64,000 bases of DNA, taken from the NCBI GenBank assembly GCA_023953845.1, contig JAMLJC010000001.1:434001-498000 (forward strand). Reading direction: 5' to 3'. Position numbers and translations under genes: made by a program. Each line of letters begins with the position of its first letter. The first letter of the stretch is position 1. Shown in pieces: positions 1 to 6,688 of this stretch. The DNA comes from Rhizobiaceae bacterium. Its GTDB lineage: Bacteria > Pseudomonadota > Alphaproteobacteria > Rhizobiales > Rhizobiaceae. The notes below the pieces were generated by a model that saw nothing but the letters and a program-made list of their open reading frames with translations, was not told the DNA's origin and made no database searches.

Positions 1-302
1 GTGCCGCGCGATAGGGATGAGGGCGCCTCGATCTCGACCGTGCGGTCTCTGAGCTGGTACAGATCCAGCGCAATCGACCCGCCATCGGGCTTCACCAGCT
101 TCAGCGCCAGCGGCGAAACCGGTTCGCTGAACGTCAGCAAATACCGGCTCGGCGCATGTTCGACCACCGATCCATCCGCGGGCTCGGCTACCGTAAGCGA
201 CGCGTGCGCGCATGCCGTCGCGACATGCCAAAACAGGACAAGCATCGCGGACGACAGCAGCCTGACAACGCGGGCAAGGCTCATCTGGAACGCCTGCACC
301 AT
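1..302 (-). CDS. CopC-domain copper resistance protein, C-terminus outside window
   Basis: Periplasmic copper-binding protein of the CopC family (possibly a CopC-CopD fusion; the rest lies left of the window). The first 100 residues are visible: a hydrophobic signal peptide (about residues 10-31), then a mature N-terminus HASLTVAEPADGS. The histidine at position 1 of the mature chain and the P-x-D-G-S element are typical of CopC, where His1 is a Cu(II) ligand. The start at 302 is preceded by GGAGAG at good spacing; an in-frame ATG at 284 is an alternative. It follows the YcnI gene on the same strand with a 57-base gap, so the two are probably co-transcribed. YcnI-CopC-CopD is a recurrent copper gene order. 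Confidence 0.8.
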   Translation of the reverse strand, partial: MVQAFQMSLARVVRLLSSAMLVLFWHVATACAHASLTVAEPADGSVVEHAPSRYLLTFSEPVSPLALKLVKPDGGSIALDLYQLRDRTVEIEAPSSLSRG

Positions 303-359
303 ATCGGCCTCTCCGAAGAGTGGGACGGCAACGCCTGCAACATGCGCCGCAGCGCGATG

Positions 360-884
360 TCAATGGCCGCCGGCCTGTTCCAGCAGCTTCACCCCCGGCG
401 CCGGTAGTTCAAGATCGTCGCCCGATTGACCAGCCGCGGGGATTTCAATCCAGCGCTCGGCCTTTCCCTCCGGGCATTCTTGCACGACCGGGAAATAGAG
501 GGTTTCCCCGACCTTCAGGTCTCCCGTGACGTAGCCGCGCAAGACGAACTCGTCATACTCATCGTCACCGAGACTGCCGCCGCTCCAGACGACTTCCTTC
601 ACGCCTTCGCTCGTCGGCGTTCCATAATAATCATACGTCTTTGCGTATTTGCCTCTGACCTTTTCCAGTTTCCAACCGGCCTTCGGTTGCGGTTTGACGG
701 AAATGACGCCTTCCGGGATCTGAACGCGGATGACATTGGTAGGCGTACCCTCGCAACCATGCGGAACGCGGAATATCGCCTTGTATGTCGACGCCACCGG
801 CGCCTCGGTTTTTTCCAGCGACACGTGAGCGAAGGCGGAAGAGGACATGCTGGCGATAGCCGCCACAAGAAGAAGCTTTTTCAT
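360..884 (-). CDS. YcnI/DUF1775 copper-binding periplasmic protein
   Basis: A 174-residue exported protein of the YcnI (DUF1775) family, which in characterised members binds Cu(II) through the histidine freed by signal-peptide cleavage. Residues 1-19 form a clean signal peptide (MKKLLLVAAIASMSSSAFA) and the mature chain begins HVSLEKTEAP, with the expected N-terminal His. The beta-sandwich body includes a conserved Trp (ERWIEIPAAG) close to the C-terminus. The ATG at 884 was chosen because the signal peptide starts there; an upstream extension to 953 would bury it. Sits between a DUF2946 gene and a CopC gene on one strand, suggesting a copper handling operon in the cell envelope. Confidence 0.88.
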   Translation of the reverse strand: MKKLLLVAAIASMSSSAFAHVSLEKTEAPVASTYKAIFRVPHGCEGTPTNVIRVQIPEGVISVKPQPKAGWKLEKVRGKYAKTYDYYGTPTSEGVKEVVWSGGSLGDDEYDEFVLRGYVTGDLKVGETLYFPVVQECPEGKAERWIEIPAAGQSGDDLELPAPGVKLLEQAGGH

Positions 885-1037
885 ATCATGATACCGTGAT
901 TGTCGTCCGGCGCTGCGGCCGGCACATGGCTGATTTCTCTGATGCTGGCGCATACCGGCAATCGGGGCGGACGCCCCCGGAACCGCGACGCGCGCATCCG
1001 TTTCACGGACGACGAATCGGATCGGTATGCGCGGTTC

Positions 1038-1412
1038 TCAGGATTTCAGCGGCGGCGCCCGGGGCTGTCCCTGATGATGCGCCAGACCGGAGACAGCGGG
1101 CCCTTCGGAAACTCCAGGTTCGAAAACCGTTACGAAGAAGGGGATCGCGCCATGGCCGTCACTGGCCGGCAGGGCCACGAGCGGGGAAGCGCTGGCGCAT
1201 CCCATCGTGCAGCAATCAGGAAGCGAAGAGTGGTTTTCCGAAGGCGGAGAGTGTTCGGTGCTCGTAATGCAGAGCGGATTGCCAAACGCATCCAGCATGG
1301 GACCCAGCGACATGATGCCGGCCGACCACGCCGTGACGACGCCTTGCAGAAAAAGCATCACGCTCGCGACAAGCGCGATCGTTATGTTCTGCGTTCGGCG
1401 GGATTTCTTCAC
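1038..1412 (-). CDS. DUF2946-like small exported protein
   Basis: A 124-residue protein with one N-terminal hydrophobic segment (residues about 8-30) followed by a His/Cys-rich stretch (STEHSPPSENHSSLPDCCTM, then GCAS) and a C-terminal PRAPP. This layout matches DUF2946 proteins, often found beside copper genes; their function is not established. The GTG start at 1412 has GGAG seven bases upstream. A longer reading to 1484 is open but adds a basic, non-signal-like N-terminus. It is the first gene of a likely operon with YcnI and CopC; the 153-base gap to YcnI has no evident terminator. The CC/GC cysteines suggest metal binding, which is inference. Confidence 0.65.
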   Translation of the reverse strand: MKKSRRTQNITIALVASVMLFLQGVVTAWSAGIMSLGPMLDAFGNPLCITSTEHSPPSENHSSLPDCCTMGCASASPLVALPASDGHGAIPFFVTVFEPGVSEGPAVSGLAHHQGQPRAPPLKS

Positions 1413-1602
1413 TGAGCCACTCCGCTTTCGTCCGTAGCGCAGAGACTGGCAGCAGCGCCAGATGCTCTTTTGTCGCTGCGTCATGACGTCAGTTGCGCGG
1501 GATGGTGCGTAGCTCGGCCAGTCCGGACAAGTGGTCGTCGCCGTGATACTCGCGGATATCGTGCCGCCACGTCAAAACGCGGAGAAACGATCCTCGTATG
1601 CC

Positions 1603-1764
1603 TCAGATCTGCCGCGTCGGCTTCGGCATGTCGTCAGGATGCGGCACGGGAACGTCGTCAGGTTCGATGACCGGCTCCGGATCATGGACGTCCGGGGGTG
1701 AATCCGGCGCGGGCGGCGTCACAAGATCGTCCGGATTTTCCAGCGGCGGCTCTTTCGGGTCCAT
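1603..1764 (-). CDS. small acidic proline-rich protein
   Basis: A 53-residue product (MDPKEPPLENPDDLVTPPAP...) made almost entirely of Pro, Asp, Glu and Val, ending KPTRQI. No domain is recognised and it is probably unstructured. The start at 1764 is supported by GGAGG seven bases upstream; this ribosome binding site is the main reason to believe it is expressed. It lies 33 bases downstream of another small acidic gene on the same strand, so the two may form a unit. Function unknown. Confidence 0.5.
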   Translation of the reverse strand: MDPKEPPLENPDDLVTPPAPDSPPDVHDPEPVIEPDDVPVPHPDDMPKPTRQI

Positions 1765-1797
1765 CACCCGGCCTCCGTTCCTGTCCCGCATGACACA

Positions 1798-2058
1798 CTA
1801 TACGGGATCACCAGCCTCGCGGATGTTGCGGCGCCTGATCGCCCGCTCCTCCGCATCGTCGGGCAGCGCCTCGTCGCTCTCCTGAAAGGGATTATCGTCA
1901 TCCTCTTCCGGCGCGTCGTCAGCTTTCGGCTCCTCCGACAGTTCGTCCGCCAGAATCTCGTCCGCCGGCGTTTCTATCTCATCTCCCGCCATCGCGTCCC
2001 AGTCGACGCCCACCGGAAGGGGAAGGTCATCCGTATCGATTTTCCGTTGACGGGGCAT
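1798..2058 (-). CDS. small highly acidic hypothetical protein
   Basis: An 86-residue protein, strongly acidic in its middle (DELSEEPKADDAPEEDDDNP) with a basic tail (EERAIRRRNIREAGDPV). No domain recognised; the composition suggests a disordered protein or a binder of basic partners. The ATG at 2058 has GAGGAA at good spacing. It is followed on the same strand by the Pro-rich small gene at 1603-1764. No homologue could be named from sequence alone. Confidence 0.5.
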   Translation of the reverse strand: MPRQRKIDTDDLPLPVGVDWDAMAGDEIETPADEILADELSEEPKADDAPEEDDDNPFQESDEALPDDAEERAIRRRNIREAGDPV

Positions 2059-2236
2059 GGCGCGGTTCCTCGTTTCCACGCCAACGATCAGCGTCACGAT
2101 CCGTTGCATTCGGGAATCGAAAGAGGGGATGTGGAGGATGCCGGATCACGCCTGCCGCCGGAAACAGGACATGGCGAACCATGCGGCGAGCGCCTTGGGC
2201 CAACCGACTTCCAACTATTTGAAACATCAGGAAAAC

Positions 2237-2311
2237 TGGTACGCCCAAGGGGAATCGAACCCCTGTTTGCGCCGTGAGAGGGCGCCGTCCTGACCGCTAG
2301 ACGATGGGCGC
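2237..2311 (-). tRNA. tRNA-Glu (anticodon CTC)
   Basis: The reverse strand folds as a 75-base tRNA with CCA encoded: acceptor GCGCCCA/TGGGCGT (one G-T at position 1-72), a short D-arm with GTCTAGCGGTCAGGAC, anticodon stem GCGCC/GGCGC enclosing loop CTCTCAC, and a T-arm with GGTTCGATTCC. Loop positions 34-36 read CTC, hence glutamate. It stands alone between two protein-coding genes. Confidence 0.96.
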
Positions 2312-2420
2312 AGCCGATGACGTCACTTAGTCCGCCGGATCGGAAATTGCAACTCTCAATCTGCCGATTGCCTTCCTGCGAGCGACGGGACGCAGCGGGC
2401 AGCGAGAATGGCGATACGGA

Positions 2421-2804
2421 TCATTGCGATGCCAGGGCGAGACGGGCGATCACCCGGCGCTGTCCGATATCGTACACGAGGATGATACGTTCGCCGTTCG
2501 CCGTTTCGAGATCGAGCGAGACGCGATTGCCCGAAAGCGACTGCGAAACAAGGCGCGACCCGGCCGGAACCGGAATCTGCGCGTCGATCATTTCTCCGTC
2601 CGGGACGGCGATGTCGGTCGCGACTGGCGGCGCATCCTTCGTTGCCGATCTATAGACAACGGCGGCGATGACGATGATAACGGCCGTGAACAGCAGGCCA
2701 AGATTGATGACGACGAAGCGCAAGAGCCTGCGCCGGACGCGCTCGACGGCGGGATCGAGCGGCTTTTCCTCGTTTTCGTCGGTCAACGGCCCTGTCCTGC
2801 TCAT
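2421..2804 (-). CDS. single-pass membrane protein, DUF6476-like
   Basis: A 127-residue protein with a charged cytoplasmic N-terminus (residues 1-28), one transmembrane helix (about 29-51, VINLGLLFTAVIIVIAAVVY) and a roughly 75-residue soluble C-terminal domain that ends QRRVIARLALASQ. This resembles an uncharacterised alphaproteobacterial family; function unknown. The start at 2804 is only 14 bases from the divergently transcribed pseudouridine synthase gene, so the promoters must overlap each other's coding regions. Longer readings to 2918 overlap that gene and are unlikely. Confidence 0.72.
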   Translation of the reverse strand: MSRTGPLTDENEEKPLDPAVERVRRRLLRFVVINLGLLFTAVIIVIAAVVYRSATKDAPPVATDIAVPDGEMIDAQIPVPAGSRLVSQSLSGNRVSLDLETANGERIILVYDIGQRRVIARLALASQ

Positions 2805-2818
2805 AGGTTCTCGAACGG

Positions 2819-3862
2819 ATGATGGACGACCCTGATAGCGAAGCCGGGCCGGCATTGAAAGTGGTCGCCGGCGGCGAGGCGAAAGGCCAGCGGCTCGACC
2901 AATGGCTGGCGGCCGCATTGGGAGCCGACTTTTCGCGCAGCCGCGTGCAGCAGCTGATCCGGCAAGGCGCGGTGCGGGTGGGAGACGCCGTCGTATCCGA
3001 GCCGAAGCGGAAGATGCTGGCGGGCGATATCGTCGAAGTGGATCTGCCCGAGCCCGAGCCTGCCGAACCCGTGGGCGAAGACATACCGCTGTCGGTTCTC
3101 TACGAGGACGATCATCTGATCGTCATCGACAAGCCGGCGGGGCTTGTCGTCCATCCCGGCGCGGGAAACTGGACCGGCACGCTGGTCAACGCGCTGATCC
3201 ACCATTGCGGCGACAGTCTGTCCGGTATCGGCGGCGTGAGACGCCCCGGCATCGTCCATCGCCTCGACAAGGACACGAGCGGCGTGATGATCGTCGCCAA
3301 GACCGACACAGCGCATCGCAGGCTTGCGGAGGCCTTTGCCGATCATGGCCGTGAGGGCGATCTCGAACGCGCCTATGCCGCCCTCGTCTGGGGCGCGCCG
3401 ACCCGCGATGCGGGCTCTGTCGAGGCGCCGATCGGACGCGCCGCCCGGGACCGCACGCTGCGCGCCGTCGTGAAGGAGACGCAGGCGGATGCAAGGCATG
3501 CGGTGACGCACTATATTGTCGAGGAGCGGTTTGGTGGCGCACGGGAAAACGCGGCCGCTTCGCTCGTCGAATGCCGGCTTGAGACGGGCCGGACGCACCA
3601 GATCAGGGTGCACATGGCCCACATCGGCCACCCGGTGATTGGCGATCCCGATTATGGCGCGGCATTCCGGACCAAGGCCAACAAGCTGCCGGAACCGCTC
3701 GGAGGAATGGTGAAAGCCTTTCCGCGACAGGCGCTCCACGCGAAGCTGCTGGTGTTCCGCCATCCGGCGACCGGCGAATTGATGCGCTTCGAGACGCCGC
3801 TGCCGGAAGACATGGCGACGCTTGTAGACGCCTTTCGGAAACTTGATCGAAGCATCAAGTAG
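2819..3862 (+). CDS. rluD: RluA-family 23S rRNA pseudouridine synthase (RluD-like)
   Basis: A 347-residue enzyme that isomerises uridine to pseudouridine in large-subunit rRNA. It has an N-terminal S4 RNA-binding domain (about residues 20-75, GQRLDQWLAAALGADFSRSR) and the RluA catalytic core. The signature HRLDKDTSG begins at His147, putting the catalytic aspartate at 150; the later GRTHQIRVHM motif is also present. Length and the S4 domain point to RluD rather than RluA. Two tandem ATGs (2819, 2822) are possible starts. It precedes rpoH, the usual order in rhizobia, but with a separate promoter region between them. Confidence 0.9.
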   Translation: MMDDPDSEAGPALKVVAGGEAKGQRLDQWLAAALGADFSRSRVQQLIRQGAVRVGDAVVSEPKRKMLAGDIVEVDLPEPEPAEPVGEDIPLSVLYEDDHLIVIDKPAGLVVHPGAGNWTGTLVNALIHHCGDSLSGIGGVRRPGIVHRLDKDTSGVMIVAKTDTAHRRLAEAFADHGREGDLERAYAALVWGAPTRDAGSVEAPIGRAARDRTLRAVVKETQADARHAVTHYIVEERFGGARENAAASLVECRLETGRTHQIRVHMAHIGHPVIGDPDYGAAFRTKANKLPEPLGGMVKAFPRQALHAKLLVFRHPATGELMRFETPLPEDMATLVDAFRKLDRSIK

Positions 3863-3917
3863 TTTGACTGGCGCCCATCACTTCGCCGTGACAATCTGTT
3901 CTGGCTTGAACAATTTG

Positions 3918-3945
3918 CTTGGTTTTCTCGTTTTGTTCCTATATA
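3918..3945 (+). promoter_or_regulatory. candidate promoter of rpoH
   Basis: In the 178-base gap before rpoH, TATATA (3940-3945) is preceded by a rhizobial-type CTTGGT (3918-3923) at 16 bases. The surrounding stretch is conspicuously T-rich for this GC-rich region. The leader of roughly 90 bases before the rpoH start leaves room for structure-based control, but none was demonstrated. Confidence 0.4.
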
Positions 3946-4040
3946 AGCCGGTTGTCGCTGCATTGCAGCCACCATTGGGGTGCAAGCGGCATGTGCCCGC
4001 CTCATTCAGGGGGCACGACTGAAGAGAGGAGGGTGCTTGA

Positions 4041-4949
4041 ATGGCCCAGACACTACCCAGCATCGTTTCCGGTGAAGGCGGCCTGTCCCGCTACCTGGAA
4101 GAAATCCGCAGATTTCCAATGCTTCAGCCGCAGGAAGAGTACATGCTCGCCAAGCGGTATGCGGAGCATGCCGATACCGGCGCAGCGCACAAGCTGGTCA
4201 CCAGCCACCTGCGTCTCGTCGCGAAGATCGCGATGGGTTATCGCGGCTATGGCCTGCCGATCGGCGAGGTGATTTCGGAAGGCAATGTCGGCCTGATGCA
4301 GGCCGTGAAAAAGTTCGAACCGGAGCGCGGCTTCCGCCTGGCGACCTATGCCATGTGGTGGATCAAGGCCTCGATCCAGGAATACATCCTGCGCTCCTGG
4401 AGCCTGGTGAAGATGGGAACGACCGCTAACCAGAAGCGGCTGTTTTTCAACCTGCGCAAGGTGAAGGGCAAGATCCAGGCTCTTGACGACGGCGATCTCA
4501 GGCCGGACCAGATTGCCGAGATCGCGACGCGGCTGAACGTCAGCGAGGAAGAGGTCGTTTCGATGAACCGTCGCCTTTCGGGCGATGCGTCACTGAACGC
4601 TCCGATCCGCGCGACGGAAGGCGAATCCGGCGAGTGGCAGGACTGGCTTGTCGATGAACACGACAACCAGGAAGAGATGCTGATCGAGCAGGACGAACTG
4701 GAGAACCGCCGCACAATGCTGGCGGGCGCCATGTCCGTGCTGAACGATCGCGAGCGCCGCATCTTCGAGGCGCGCCGTCTCGCGGAAGAGCCGCTGACGC
4801 TGGAAGAACTCTCCAGCGAGTTCGACATCAGCCGCGAACGTGTACGTCAGATCGAGGTGCGCGCCTTCGAGAAGGTGCAGGACGCGGTGAAGGCAGCCGC
4901 CAAGCGGCAGGCCAGCGCGCTGCGCACCATTGAGGCCCGCCCCCAGTAA
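4041..4949 (+). CDS. rpoH: RNA polymerase heat-shock sigma factor RpoH (sigma-32)
   Basis: A 302-residue group-3 sigma factor directing RNA polymerase to heat-shock promoters. Regions 2.1-2.4 run through about residues 45-120 (GEVISEGNVGLMQAVKKFEP, RLATYAMWWIKASIQEYILR). The RpoH box QKRLFFNLR starts at residue 131 and distinguishes it from RpoD/RpoS. Region 4 with the helix-turn-helix LSSEFDISRERVRQIEVRA is near residue 260. A strong GAGAGGAGGG ribosome binding site precedes the ATG. A Rho-independent terminator follows directly. Rhizobia often carry several rpoH copies, so this may be one paralogue. Confidence 0.97.
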   Translation: MAQTLPSIVSGEGGLSRYLEEIRRFPMLQPQEEYMLAKRYAEHADTGAAHKLVTSHLRLVAKIAMGYRGYGLPIGEVISEGNVGLMQAVKKFEPERGFRLATYAMWWIKASIQEYILRSWSLVKMGTTANQKRLFFNLRKVKGKIQALDDGDLRPDQIAEIATRLNVSEEEVVSMNRRLSGDASLNAPIRATEGESGEWQDWLVDEHDNQEEMLIEQDELENRRTMLAGAMSVLNDRERRIFEARRLAEEPLTLEELSSEFDISRERVRQIEVRAFEKVQDAVKAAAKRQASALRTIEARPQ

Positions 4950-4973
4950 GCGCGGAACGTTCCCTAGAACAAC

Positions 4974-5006
4974 AACCGCCGCCCCTTCGGGCGGCGGTTT
5001 TGTTTT
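4974..5006 (+). terminator. Rho-independent terminator after rpoH
   Basis: A perfect 10-base stem AACCGCCGCC / GGCGGCGGTT (4974-4983, 4990-4999) closes a CCTTCG loop and runs into TTGTTTTC. It begins 25 bases after the rpoH stop. It may also cap the convergent methyltransferase transcript, whose stop is at 5029. Confidence 0.9.
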
Positions 5007-5028
5007 CGAGCCGACATACACGCCGGGC

Positions 5029-5793
5029 TTATGTCGCGCGGGCGCGGATCATCATCACGTCGAGCATGAAAGAGCCGTCGGCCTCGATGGCGAAGTGACG
5101 CCGCACTTCCTCCGAAGCGCCCTGCTGCAGTGCGCGGATTGCCCGCACATTGGTCTCCGGCGTCTGCATGCGCGCGATCCAGACGGGAAAATCCATGCGC
5201 ACCCGCCAGGTCTGGTGGCCTTCCGTCACGAAACCCGCCCTGCCCGCCGCACGCAGCCATTCCGACAGCGAATGGTCGCGGACATGCGACATGTCGCGCA
5301 GGAGTTCCACCGCCTGCAGATGCGTGTCGAGCAGCGGCGTCTCGGACGCGAAGACGTCCATGAAGACAGCCGTCGCGCCGTGTCGCGCCACGCGGCGCGC
5401 TTCACGCAGCCCGCCCTCGAAATCGTGCCAGTGATGCGCCGAGTAGCGGCTGGCCACGAAGTCGTAGACGCCATCGGCAAAGGGCAGTTTTTCCACCGCC
5501 GCCTCGACGGTCCCGATGTTGCCGAGTCCTTTGGCCCGCGCCGTTTCCCTGACAGCCGCAAGCATTTCCGGCGACAGGTCCGCCGCCGTCACCGAACCGG
5601 CATGGCGGGCCATCAGGTAGGAGACGTGGCCGCCACCGGCGCCGAGGTCGAGCGCGCGTTCCGGCCGGATCGCCGCGACGACCGCCTCGAGCGCCGCGAG
5701 ATCCTCGCCCTGCGCATGCACGGCGCTCTCGACATAGGCGGCGGCGCGCGGGCCGAACTGAGCCTCGACGAGTTCCTTGTGAGCCTGGGTCAT
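5029..5793 (-). CDS. class I SAM-dependent methyltransferase
   Basis: A 254-residue methyltransferase of the UbiE/type-11 group. SAM-binding motif I is ALDLGAGGGHVSYLMARHAG (about residues 46-65), followed by the acidic motif AADLSPEML and motif FVASRYSAHHWHDF. The His-His-Trp after motif IV is common in small-molecule methyltransferases; the substrate cannot be told. The ATG at 5793 has AGGAG five bases upstream; the open frame continues to 6618 but the extra part overlaps the regulator on the other strand. It is divergent from an XRE regulator with an 81-base shared promoter region, which suggests that regulator controls it. Confidence 0.85.
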   Translation of the reverse strand: MTQAHKELVEAQFGPRAAAYVESAVHAQGEDLAALEAVVAAIRPERALDLGAGGGHVSYLMARHAGSVTAADLSPEMLAAVRETARAKGLGNIGTVEAAVEKLPFADGVYDFVASRYSAHHWHDFEGGLREARRVARHGATAVFMDVFASETPLLDTHLQAVELLRDMSHVRDHSLSEWLRAAGRAGFVTEGHQTWRVRMDFPVWIARMQTPETNVRAIRALQQGASEEVRRHFAIEADGSFMLDVMMIRARAT

Positions 5794-5810
5794 TTTGTCT
5801 CCTCGGTTGC

Positions 5811-5835
5811 GGATACGGATGCCACAAGCGTATCC
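5811..5835. promoter_or_regulatory. inverted repeat in the methyltransferase/regulator intergenic region
   Basis: Perfect 7-base arms GGATACG (5811-5817) and CGTATCC (5829-5835) are separated by 11 bases, placing the centres 18 bases apart. The repeat lies between the divergent starts at 5793 and 5875 and next to a TATAAA (5863-5868) usable as the regulator's -10. It is a natural candidate operator for the XRE protein; binding is inferred. Confidence 0.45.
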
Positions 5836-5874
5836 TGTTACAATCGAAAATCTTATTCCGGTATAAAAACTATC

Positions 5875-6681
5875 ATGATCGAGCATGACCAACGCCGACT
5901 CCTCGGCGAATTTGTTCGCGCTCACCGCGAACGCCTGCCGCCGCCTGAGCCGGGAGGCAGGCGGCGCACGCCGGGTCTGCGTCGCGAGGAACTGGCGGCA
6001 CGCGCCGGCATCAGCGCCACGTGGTGCACATGGATAGAGCAGGGCCGCGAGGTTCGCGCCTCTCCGGAGACGCTGAAACGGCTGGCCGTCGCGCTGGCGC
6101 TGTCGCCGGCCGAACGAAGCTACATGTTCGAGCTGGCCGGCCGGATCGATCCCGACGCCGGTGACGCCGACGGTCCGGACGCTTTGGTTTCGCTGCGGAC
6201 GGCAGTCGGGCTGCTGGACTGCCCGGCCTACGGGCTCGATCCATTCTGGAACGCCTGCTGCTGGAACACGCCTGCCGGGGCGCTGTTTCGCGGCTGGCTT
6301 GACGGCGGAAGCGACAGGGCCGGTAAGCGGAATCTGCTCCGTTTCGTCTTCCTCGACCACGCCGCGCCGACGTTGATCCCTGAATGGGAGGAGCGTGCGC
6401 GCCGCCTGCTCGCCGAGTTTCGCGCCGATTTCGCCCACAATTTCAGAGATATGCGGATGCGGGCGCTCGTCGACGATCTTCTCGCCGGAAGTCCGCTGTT
6501 CGCGAAGGCCTGGCACGCGCAGGACGTCCAGCATCGCGAGGGCGGACTGCGCAGTTTTCGCGACCGTGACGGCGGCGTGCTGCGTTTTATCCAGCACACG
6601 TTCCATCCGGCCGGACATGCCGGCTACAAGCTCGTGATTCTGCTGCCTGCGCCGGTGGAAGACCGACCGGAACCGCGCTGA
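5875..6681 (+). CDS. XRE-family regulator with MmyB-like ligand-binding domain
   Basis: A 268-residue transcriptional regulator. The N-terminal helix-turn-helix (about residues 8-80) contains the RRTPGLRREELAARAGIS signature of actinobacterial/proteobacterial MmyB-type XRE proteins, then WIEQGREVRASPETLKRLA. The C-terminal about 180 residues form the MmyB-like PAS-fold domain (WNTPAGALFRGW, then DLLAGSPLFAKAWHAQDV and HREGG), thought to bind a hydrophobic ligand. The ATG at 5875 follows a TATAAA box; a much longer frame back to 4930 is spurious. It probably regulates the divergent methyltransferase gene and itself. Confidence 0.85.
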   Translation: MIEHDQRRLLGEFVRAHRERLPPPEPGGRRRTPGLRREELAARAGISATWCTWIEQGREVRASPETLKRLAVALALSPAERSYMFELAGRIDPDAGDADGPDALVSLRTAVGLLDCPAYGLDPFWNACCWNTPAGALFRGWLDGGSDRAGKRNLLRFVFLDHAAPTLIPEWEERARRLLAEFRADFAHNFRDMRMRALVDDLLAGSPLFAKAWHAQDVQHREGGLRSFRDRDGGVLRFIQHTFHPAGHAGYKLVILLPAPVEDRPEPR

Positions 6682-6688
6682 ACGCGCC

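Noticed and set aside
2047..2293. Plus-strand frames ending RPRGIEPLFAP and YAQGESNPCLRRERAPS
   Set aside because: Antisense of tRNA-Glu, another well-known artefact.
5029..6618. 529-residue single frame spanning the methyltransferase and the antisense of the XRE gene
   Set aside because: Only the C-terminal 254 residues are a real protein; the rest shadows the regulator gene and has no domain.
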